This document shows positions 17,962-24,792 of a DNA stretch of 45,408 bases, one piece after another. Positions within the stretch are counted from its first letter, which is position 1; every line of letters begins with the position of its first letter. The translations under genes were made by a program, and so were the position numbers. The stretch spans positions 1-45,408 of the forward strand of contig NZ_JBEPMA010000013.1 in assembly GCF_040545475.1 (NCBI RefSeq), written 5' to 3'. The notes below the pieces were generated by a model that worked only from the letters and a program-made list of their open reading frames with translations, was not told the DNA's origin and did not search any database. The DNA is from Peptoniphilus_A olsenii. Lineage in GTDB: Bacteria; Bacillota; Clostridia; Tissierellales; Peptoniphilaceae.

Positions 17962-18546
17962 ATGAAACAAGTTGATGCAAGAGGAATAGAATGCCCAATG
18001 CCAGTTATAATGGCAAAAAGAGTAATAAATGAAGGCGAAAATGAATTTAGTGTACTAGTTAATGAACAAATAGCCGTTGATAATTTAAATAAAATGGCAA
18101 AGCAAATGAACTATGAAACAGAAGTCATAGAAATTTCAGATACTGAATTTGAACTTAAATTTAAAAAATCAGAAGCTAAAAACGAAAATGTAAAAACTAA
18201 TTTAGAAAATAATGATAATTATATAGTAGTTTTTGATGCCGATAAAATTGGTGAAGGCGATGAAGATTTTAGCAAAAAGCTCATTGAAAGTTTTATAGTT
18301 GCACTAACTGAACAAGAAAAGTACCCCGAATATGTAATCTGTTACAACAAGGGAGTATATCTCACTACAGTAAGACAAAACACTATTGAAGATTTTAAAA
18401 AGTTAGAACAAAGTGGAGTTAAAATATTATCTTGCGGCCTATGTTTAGATAATTATTGTCTAAAAGAAAATCTTAAAGTAGGAAAAATCACAAATATGTA
18501 TGAGATAGTGTCACTTATGACTACAAATAGAGTTGTAAGACCTTAA
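17962..18546 (+). CDS. yedF: Selenium metabolism protein YedF (TusA-like plus DsrE-like domains)
   Basis: This is a 194-aa protein with two parts. Residues 1-70 are a TusA/SirA-like domain with the Cys-Pro motif GIECPMPVIMAKRV. Residues 90-194 form a DsrE-like domain with SCGLCLDNYCL cysteines. It is thought to carry or deliver selenium (persulfide/selenide) for selenophosphate-dependent modification. I choose the ATG at 17962 after GAGAAAGGA, 14 bases past the selD stop. A TTG-started version at 17944 would overlap selD and lack a ribosome site. It is transcribed with selD. Confidence 0.9.
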   Translation: MKQVDARGIECPMPVIMAKRVINEGENEFSVLVNEQIAVDNLNKMAKQMNYETEVIEISDTEFELKFKKSEAKNENVKTNLENNDNYIVVFDADKIGEGDEDFSKKLIESFIVALTEQEKYPEYVICYNKGVYLTTVRQNTIEDFKKLEQSGVKILSCGLCLDNYCLKENLKVGKITNMYEIVSLMTTNRVVRP

Positions 18547-18548
18547 TT

Positions 18549-18818
18549 ATGGAATATGTTCTCTATACTTTTGAAAGTTCATCAGAAGCAATGCGCTCAG
18601 AGATGGCACTAGAGAGTTTTAAAATAAAAGCAAGGCTTGTACCTCTGCTACCAGAAATTGATGCCGGTTGTGGATTAGCACTGCGTTTCGAGAAAAAATA
18701 TTACAAAGAAGTTGAAGAGATATTTAAAAAAGAAAATTTAAATTTCTCACAAAGATATATTTTAGTGTATGAAGAAGGTCACAGAAAGGCAAAGGTGTGT
18801 GTTTATGATTTATCTTGA
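18549..18818 (+). CDS. DUF3343 family protein (putative Se/S carrier-like)
   Basis: This 89-aa protein begins YVLYTFESSSEAMRSEMALE and contains LVPLLPEIDAGCGLALRF, a pattern I recognise as DUF3343. These small proteins sit beside SelD and YedF in selenium loci and are annotated as putative selenium or sulfur carriers; the single Cys in DAGCGLAL is the likely functional residue. The gene starts two bases after the yedF stop and overlaps the start of the next gene by 14 bases, so the four genes are translationally coupled. The biochemical role is not established. Confidence 0.85.
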   Translation: MEYVLYTFESSSEAMRSEMALESFKIKARLVPLLPEIDAGCGLALRFEKKYYKEVEEIFKKENLNFSQRYILVYEEGHRKAKVCVYDLS

Positions 18819-19938
18819 CAATGCCGCTACAACTATTGATAAAGATGAGTCAGTGACAAGAGCTATTTCAAATTCATTGATGTCGAAAAAATACGGAAAT
18901 CCATCAAGAGGCTCCTATGAAATAAGCACAAATTCGCTCAAAAAACTTATGGAAATAAGAATGACTATAGCAAATTTTTTTGGTACTAATAATCCTTTAA
19001 AAGTTGTACTCACACCCAATATAACTTTCGCCCTTAATTTTATCATAAAGTCTATATTAAAAGAAAATGACCATGTGATAACAAGTATAACCGAACACAA
19101 CTCTGTTTTGAGACCTTTATATGAATTTGAAAATAGAGGTGGCGAAATATCTTTTATAGATATTGACGATGAATTCAACCTAAAACTCACAGAAATCGAA
19201 AAATATATCAAGGAAAATACAAAAGCTATTATAATAACTGCCGCTAGCAATGTATCTGGTAATGTTACAGACTTAGAAAAAGTTTATGAAATTTGTAAAA
19301 AACACTCTCTAAAACTTATAATAGATGGAGCACAAATAGCTGGCACAGTTGAATTTAGCCTAAAGAATTTTGACAACACAATATTTGCCTTCACTGGACA
19401 TAAAGGGCTACATGGTCCTGGTGGAACTGGGGGATTTATAGTAAAAGGGGACTTTGATTTTAATCAAGTATTTGCCGGAGGATCTGGTTTCGATTCATTT
19501 TCTAAAACTCAGCCCCAAAAACTACCCGAACTTTTCGAACCCGGCACCTCAAATATTCACTCTTTTATTGGACTTGAAGCCGCCATTAAAAATATCGAAA
19601 AAAATAAACCCTTTGATAGACTAGATTACTTGACCAGACTATTATATAAAGAGCTTAAAAAAAATAAAAACCTCGAGTTTTATACATTTTTAAAAAATAA
19701 AAATAGCCCAATAGTATCTTTTAATATTGAAGGAATAGACGCCAATACAGTTGGTCAAATATTAGATGAAGAGTATGGAGTTTGCAGTAGAAGTGGAGCA
19801 CACTGTGCCCCTCTATTTCATAAGAGAGTAAATACAGAAAAACGAGGAATATTAAGACTCAGCCTTTCACACTACAATACAGAAGAAGAAATATATAAAG
19901 TAGCAAAGGCTGTTAATGAAATAGCAAATAGTAGATAA
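18805..19938 (+). CDS. Cysteine desulfurase-like aminotransferase (EF2568 type, TIGR01977)
   Basis: This is a 377-aa class V PLP aminotransferase/NifS-like protein. It begins MIYLDNAATTIDK and has the PLP lysine segment AFTGHKGLHGPGGTGG. Its C-terminal Cys loop is GVCSRSGAHCAPLFHK. The start is the ATG at 18805, after AAAGGTG; an upstream in-frame ATG at 18769 only adds 12 residues that overlap DUF3343. This subgroup (EF2568 in Enterococcus faecalis) occurs with orphan SelD in selenium-dependent molybdenum hydroxylase loci. It probably mobilises Se or S from selenocysteine or cysteine. A strong terminator follows. Confidence 0.9.
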   Translation: MIYLDNAATTIDKDESVTRAISNSLMSKKYGNPSRGSYEISTNSLKKLMEIRMTIANFFGTNNPLKVVLTPNITFALNFIIKSILKENDHVITSITEHNSVLRPLYEFENRGGEISFIDIDDEFNLKLTEIEKYIKENTKAIIITAASNVSGNVTDLEKVYEICKKHSLKLIIDGAQIAGTVEFSLKNFDNTIFAFTGHKGLHGPGGTGGFIVKGDFDFNQVFAGGSGFDSFSKTQPQKLPELFEPGTSNIHSFIGLEAAIKNIEKNKPFDRLDYLTRLLYKELKKNKNLEFYTFLKNKNSPIVSFNIEGIDANTVGQILDEEYGVCSRSGAHCAPLFHKRVNTEKRGILRLSLSHYNTEEEIYKVAKAVNEIANSR

Positions 19939-19939
19939 T

Positions 19940-19983
19940 AAAAAATTAGGATGTCGCTCTATAAAGTAACATCCTAATTTTTT
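19940..19983 (+). terminator. Intrinsic terminator of the selenium operon
   Basis: There is a 15-bp stem, AAAAAATTAGGATGT paired with ACATCCTAATTTTTT, with a 14-base loop and T tract. It begins right at the aminotransferase stop codon. The A run on the other side could make it work in both directions. Confidence 0.9.
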
Positions 19984-20082
19984 ATTGTATTTAGAATTTT
20001 TATAGTTCTAATACAAAAGTTACATTAATAATTAAGTTAAATAATATTAATAAGCTCATTCATTATATGTTTTATAAAGATT

Positions 20083-20141
20083 TTATTAAATTTCAATCTT
20101 ATTAAAGAAAAAATAAAAAGCTTGAAGAAATATAAAGAATA
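20083..20141. repeat. 59-bp direct repeat, left copy, at the end of the class III lanthipeptide locus
   Basis: The sequence beginning TTATTAAATTTCAATCTTAT is repeated in the same orientation at 27990-28048 with about three mismatches in 59 bases. This copy lies 12 bases downstream of the ABC exporter stop codon. Together the copies bracket the LanKC gene, the precursor gene and the transport genes. Confidence 0.75.
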
Positions 20142-20152
20142 ATTTTCAATTA

Positions 20153-21730
20153 CTACAAAATAATAATATCATCTGCGGCATTTTTCAATTCTTCACTTAT
20201 ACTATGTGTAACCATAATTACTGTTAATTCTTTGTTCTTAAATAGCATATTTTCAATTACAGACGCTGTCTTTCTATCTATATTGGAAGTACCTTCATCA
20301 ATAAGAAAAATTTTTTTATCTTGATACAGAGCTCTAGCTATTCCAATCCTTTGTATTTCTCCTCCTGATAATTTAAAATTGTTTAAATCAAGCAATGTAT
20401 TCTCTCCCTCTTCCAATCTTCTAATTACAGAATCTAAATCTACACTCTTAACTATATAATTAAAAATTTCAGGGTCATATTTTTTATTTAAAATAATATT
20501 TTCTTTAATTGTAGCATTAAAAATATAAGTATGTTGAGATACATAAGCAGTATTTTTGCTAATATTATATTTACTATATGGGATATCATCGCACTGAATG
20601 CACCCACAATAATTTTTATACCTCCCCGCCAGTATATTTAAAAGAGTAGTTTTACCCACACCACTCTTGCCAGTGAGTATATATTTTTTATTTTTTTTGA
20701 AAGTGATATTCGGAAAATTAATTATTCTATTTCCATAACTGTACTTTAAACCTTTTATTTGTATTCTATTTTCAAAAATTAAGTTATCTATCTTATTTAT
20801 ATTTATTATTTTATCTTCTTCATAGTGACTCAATAATGATTTTGTCGTAAAAAAACTTGTATATTTTTCTCCGAATTCTTGAATTGAATTAAGTAATTGC
20901 CCCGATAAACTCATAACAGAAATTATTACTCCAAAAGATACAATGCCATTCAATGCTAAGTAACCCGTGGAAATTAAAATAATTATTTGTCCAATTATAT
21001 TTAATAAATTTATAGAAAAATTTGATATAGTAATTTGTTTTGTTAAATATATTTTACTATCTGCAACACTTTTGGATTCTTTTAAAGTTACATTATCGAG
21101 CAGGGACATGGCATTACAATCGTATAAAAACTTTATCCCATTAATCCAATTGAACATTTGTTTCTGCATGTTTTCTAATTTTTTAGACATCAACATTGTT
21201 GAATTTGAAATTTTTTGCTCAAATAATTTGGGTACTTTTAACATAGCTAGACTAATAATAAAAGATATTAGAAAAATTAAAATATTAAAAGATAGCAATG
21301 CAATAGTAACAAATACTAAATTACTAATAATATATATAGATGATAAAATCCTACTGATTCCTTCTTCAATTAAAGAAATATCATTTGTTACCATATTAAC
21401 AAACTTAGAATATTTAAAATCATCATCCATGATATATATATCATTTTTTAAATTATTTATAGTCCTTAATCTTAAAAATTCCATTAATTTTTGAATATAC
21501 TTCTGCTCTAAAACATTGAATATTGAACTACATACTATCGCCATTAGCCAAGACAAACCAGTAAGCAAAATAAATAAATAAAAAATATTCAGATCTTTGT
21601 TTATCATATAATCTACACTTTTAGCCAATAAGATTGCAGCTAAAGTATTAAATGCAGGAGAAAATACATTTAAAGAAACTAATATAATTAATAATTTAAA
21701 TTCCTGTTTTAATAAATTAATAATTCTCAA
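20153..21730 (-). CDS. ABC exporter (membrane plus ATPase domains) of the lanthipeptide locus
   Basis: This is a 525-aa half-transporter of the ABCB/LanT-like type without a peptidase C39 domain. Residues 1-290 contain about five to six membrane segments. The ATPase domain shows LTGKSGVGKTTLLNIL (Walker A), KLSGGEIQRIGIARAL (signature), and FLIDEGTSNID (Walker B with D loop). It starts at TTG 21730 after AAGGAG. It lies 12 bases downstream of the FtsX-type permease gene and is the last gene of the unit. Export of the modified class III peptide is the likely role. Lack of a leader protease domain means that leader removal must be done elsewhere. Confidence 0.88.
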   Translation of the reverse strand: MRIINLLKQEFKLLIILVSLNVFSPAFNTLAAILLAKSVDYMINKDLNIFYLFILLTGLSWLMAIVCSSIFNVLEQKYIQKLMEFLRLRTINNLKNDIYIMDDDFKYSKFVNMVTNDISLIEEGISRILSSIYIISNLVFVTIALLSFNILIFLISFIISLAMLKVPKLFEQKISNSTMLMSKKLENMQKQMFNWINGIKFLYDCNAMSLLDNVTLKESKSVADSKIYLTKQITISNFSINLLNIIGQIIILISTGYLALNGIVSFGVIISVMSLSGQLLNSIQEFGEKYTSFFTTKSLLSHYEEDKIININKIDNLIFENRIQIKGLKYSYGNRIINFPNITFKKNKKYILTGKSGVGKTTLLNILAGRYKNYCGCIQCDDIPYSKYNISKNTAYVSQHTYIFNATIKENIILNKKYDPEIFNYIVKSVDLDSVIRRLEEGENTLLDLNNFKLSGGEIQRIGIARALYQDKKIFLIDEGTSNIDRKTASVIENMLFKNKELTVIMVTHSISEELKNAADDIIIL

Positions 21731-21742
21731 TTTGAGTACTCC

Positions 21743-23695
21743 TTAAATTATATTATTCCTCAATTTATTTTCATTAGTGTAATATATGGCTGATACAAAA
21801 GAAATAACAACAACTAAAATAATAAAAATAGTATTGATGTATAAAAATAATCTATATGGTAAGTCAGCTGCAATACTTATCTCGTTCAAAGAAAATTCTT
21901 TTTTAAACTTTATCAACATTGTAAAGAGAATTCCAAAAATCATCACATCCGCCGAAATTAGAACAATTAACGATTCAAGCATAGTTTCAATAATCATTTC
22001 TGTTCTACTAAAGCCCATTCTAAATAAAGTACTAAATTCTTGTTGTTTTGATTTCACTAACTCTATTATATTTTGTATTATGACAATAGTTGCAAGTAAT
22101 AAACAAGGCATTAACATGAAAACTATAGTATCAAACTCGTGCAATGAAAATTTTTTTAGTCTCATATTTATATCTTCATCGCCACTACAAATTTTTAAAT
22201 TATCCGATAATTTATTAATTTTATATTGTAAATCATTTTTATTCATTGTATCATTCATTAAAAATAATTTCTCATTCATCTTATCTAAACCATGCTTATA
22301 TTTATTCGTTGAATAATCTAAATATATTTTAGGAAGTAAAAGATACGGTACTGACTCAAACACTGCTACTATTTTGTATTCTTTTTGTTCTCCATCATAA
22401 TAAGTAATATTTATTGTGTCATTTAGATTATAATCATTACTTGCACCAATATTATTTCCCGAGATTTTATTGATGTCACCTTCAATTAAATCTAAATTAA
22501 TCATTAAGCTTTCTTGATTAATAAAATTCACACCTACAAAACCATTTTTATCAATGGCATCATAGTAAGCCAATGGATTAGTTATAACTAATTTGTTAGT
22601 ACCTTCAATATCTCTTAAATCCTCAATAACTTTTGCACTCATATCTTGATCTTCAGAAATTACAGCATAAACATTATCACCCATTTTTTTATTCTGTTCT
22701 CTATATTCCATATTCATACGCACTACACTTGTTTCCGAAAATAAAGTAAAAATACATGGAACTAAAATTCCTATAAATATAGGAATAGCTAAAGATAAAT
22801 TCTTTTTAGAATTTTTAATTAATTGCCCTTTACAATACAACCTCATTCCTTCATTAAATAAATTTAAAGGTAAGGATATGAAATACGCAATCAAAGGTAT
22901 AAAAATCGGTGAAATTGTTAAGACAAAAAGGACAGCTATAAGTCCAACCAGTTGGATATCTACAATTGTTCCAGTTTCTGTTGGCTTTATAAAAGTAAAA
23001 TACAAAAATGCAATTAACAACAATATTCCTATTATCAATCTAACAAAAATCATCTTAACATTTATTTTTTGACCACTATTTCTATTCATATTAAAAAGAA
23101 CAACGGGTTTAAGGGATAATATTTTAAATATAGAAATAGAAGTACAAATTAATATCATTACTATTAATGTCAAGGCAGTTAATAATATAGAATAAGGTGT
23201 TAATTTTATATTAATATATTCAATATAGGGTAAAATAGGTTTTGCTATAAAATAATAAAAATAATATACATATTTGTTAATTAAATAAACAGAAAAAAAT
23301 AATCCTAATACCAACGCAGCAAACCCAATTACTAAAAATCTAATATATAAAATTATTACTATTTCAAAAGAATTAATTCCATTAAGTTTTAAGAGTGCCC
23401 AATCATCTCTCTCTTGTTTAATTGAAAAAGATATAATAGCTTTTAATAAAAAGAAAGAGAAAAATATAATTAACTTTAATTGTAAATCTGCGCCATTTAA
23501 AACATCATTAAGTAAGATATTATTTGCTTTACCATTAAATATTGAAAAAATAACTCCATTATTCGGATCAGAAGTCTCTCTAAACCATATAAATGCAACA
23601 CTCATCAATATAGTTATCAATATCATAGATAAAAATATCCATGTTGTCATGAGTTTATTTTTTTTAGACAATCCTAAAGCCAATTTAGTTTTCAT
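21743..23695 (-). CDS. FtsX-type ABC permease, bacteriocin efflux/immunity type
   Basis: This is a 650-aa membrane protein with the layout of FtsX/BceB-like permeases. It has an N-terminal helix (about 17-37), several membrane segments between about 80 and 300, a soluble extracellular stretch (about 330-520), and three C-terminal helices (about 530-640). The C-terminal REFSTLFRMGFSR-like cytoplasmic loop resembles the 'E-lG-lRa-G' motif of the FtsX domain. It overlaps the ATPase gene upstream by 11 bases, so the two form a transporter. Such pairs usually export or expel antimicrobial peptides, so self-protection against the locus's own lanthipeptide is the best guess. Confidence 0.85.
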   Translation of the reverse strand: MKTKLALGLSKKNKLMTTWIFLSMILITILMSVAFIWFRETSDPNNGVIFSIFNGKANNILLNDVLNGADLQLKLIIFFSFFLLKAIISFSIKQERDDWALLKLNGINSFEIVIILYIRFLVIGFAALVLGLFFSVYLINKYVYYFYYFIAKPILPYIEYINIKLTPYSILLTALTLIVMILICTSISIFKILSLKPVVLFNMNRNSGQKINVKMIFVRLIIGILLLIAFLYFTFIKPTETGTIVDIQLVGLIAVLFVLTISPIFIPLIAYFISLPLNLFNEGMRLYCKGQLIKNSKKNLSLAIPIFIGILVPCIFTLFSETSVVRMNMEYREQNKKMGDNVYAVISEDQDMSAKVIEDLRDIEGTNKLVITNPLAYYDAIDKNGFVGVNFINQESLMINLDLIEGDINKISGNNIGASNDYNLNDTINITYYDGEQKEYKIVAVFESVPYLLLPKIYLDYSTNKYKHGLDKMNEKLFLMNDTMNKNDLQYKINKLSDNLKICSGDEDINMRLKKFSLHEFDTIVFMLMPCLLLATIVIIQNIIELVKSKQQEFSTLFRMGFSRTEMIIETMLESLIVLISADVMIFGILFTMLIKFKKEFSLNEISIAADLPYRLFLYINTIFIILVVVISFVSAIYYTNENKLRNNII

Positions 23696-24425
23696 ATTTA
23701 TCTTCCTTAAATGTTGTTTTTGTCTTCTTTAAGACCTCTATAATTTCATCAATCGAAGGTCTCTCTAATTCTGTTTCTATTTTTCCATCAAATAAAAATA
23801 CCACCCTATCCATTTGCGATGCTATAAACGGATCATGAGTAACTAATACAATGCTTGTACCAATTTCTCTCAACTTTTTTAATTCTGATATAACATTTCT
23901 AGAAGATTCCATATCTAAAGCTCCTGTTGGTTCGTCAGCAAAAATAATATTAGGTTCAGTTACCAACGCTCTAGCAATAGCAACTCTTTGTCTTTGTCCA
24001 CCTGATAAATTCTCAGGATATTCATTTATCTTGGACAAAATACTTAGAGAACTTAAGATTTCATTTAACTTAATATTATCTATCTTAATCTTATTTAATT
24101 TTAATTTAAAAAGAATATTATCTTTTACTGTAAGTACTGGAATCAAATTTATATCTTGAAAAATAAAATCAAATTCCTTTCTATACAATTTGTTTAGTTT
24201 ATAAAAAGACATTTTTGTTATGTCTTTATCATTATAAAGTACCTCGCCAGCTTTACTTTTTAACATACCACAAAGACAATACAATAAGGTAGATTTACCA
24301 GAACCAGAAGGCCCCATGATAGCAAGTCTATCAGTTTTATGAATATCAATATTAATATTATTCAATATATTTTCTTTACTATTATATGAATGATATAAAT
24401 TTTTTGCTGTTAATATTTTTTCCAC
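23685..24425 (-). CDS. ABC transporter ATPase (MacB/BceA type)
   Basis: This is a 246-aa ATPase with MGPSGSGKSTLLYCL (Walker A), LSGGQRQRVAIARAL (signature), FADEPTGALD (Walker B plus the GALD typical of the MacB/LolD/BceA group) and VTHDPFIA (H loop). The start is a GTG at 24425 preceded by GGGGG. It is the partner of the overlapping FtsX-type permease. It lies 155 bases downstream of the lanthipeptide precursor gene, beyond a terminator hairpin, so it should be expressed at a lower level than the precursor. Confidence 0.92.
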   Translation of the reverse strand: MEKILTAKNLYHSYNSKENILNNINIDIHKTDRLAIMGPSGSGKSTLLYCLCGMLKSKAGEVLYNDKDITKMSFYKLNKLYRKEFDFIFQDINLIPVLTVKDNILFKLKLNKIKIDNIKLNEILSSLSILSKINEYPENLSGGQRQRVAIARALVTEPNIIFADEPTGALDMESSRNVISELKKLREIGTSIVLVTHDPFIASQMDRVVFLFDGKIETELERPSIDEIIEVLKKTKTTFKEDKYEN

Positions 24426-24477
24426 ATATAACCCCCATCTCTATTAAACTAATTATATATAAAATTATAATTAAAAT

Positions 24478-24521
24478 AAAAAGGCAATCTCTTAATAATT
24501 AGAACAAGAAATTGCCTTTTT
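24478..24521 (-). terminator. Terminator/attenuator after the class III precursor gene
   Basis: The stem pairs AAAAAGGCAATcTCTT with AAGAaATTGCCTTTTT around a 12-base loop, with U-rich ends in both directions. It is placed between the precursor stop (24581) and the ABC ATPase start (24425). Partial termination here would give an excess of precursor mRNA over transporter mRNA, a common arrangement in bacteriocin operons. Confidence 0.85.
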
Positions 24522-24580
24522 AATTAGACAACTACGAAATATATATCATAAATTAAATATACTTCATATTCCCATCAAAT

Positions 24581-24703
24581 CTAGTGACAAGCAATACTAA
24601 TTGAACTTTTTGTGTGACAACTATTACTTTGAGTAGATTTTCTTGTTACAACTTTACTTTCTGTAGCTTCCATTTTTTGTAATTCAAGTACTTTTTTTGA
24701 CAT
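24581..24703 (-). CDS. Class III lanthipeptide precursor (40 aa)
   Basis: The ORF starts at an ATG preceded by AGGGGGTG. The leader begins MSKKVLELQKMEATE; LELQ matches the (I/L)xLQ helix recognised by class III LanKC enzymes. The C-terminal part has two matching octapeptides, STQSNSCH (23-30) and SSISIACH (33-40). Each contains Ser-x-x-Ser-x-x-Cys, the substrate pattern for labionin or lanthionine formation, here with two rather than the usual three residues before Cys. Cys29 and Cys39 are the only cysteines. It lies 89 bases downstream of the LanKC gene on the same strand and is followed by a terminator. It is shorter than most annotation cut-offs. The cleavage site is unknown; a core of about 18 residues starting near Ser23 is likely. 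Confidence 0.88.
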   Translation of the reverse strand: MSKKVLELQKMEATESKVVTRKSTQSNSCHTKSSISIACH

Positions 24704-24792
24704 AATTAACACCCCCTAATATATATTTTAACTTTTAACCACTAAAACTTTATTTCAAATTAAAAAGTATAGTAGCAAAAGTTACTAGCATT

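Noticed and set aside
20967..22316. Two plus-strand ORFs of about 175 residues opposite the ABC genes
   Set aside because: Antisense to genes with clear ABC motifs, very Ile/Asn/Ser-rich, no start signals.
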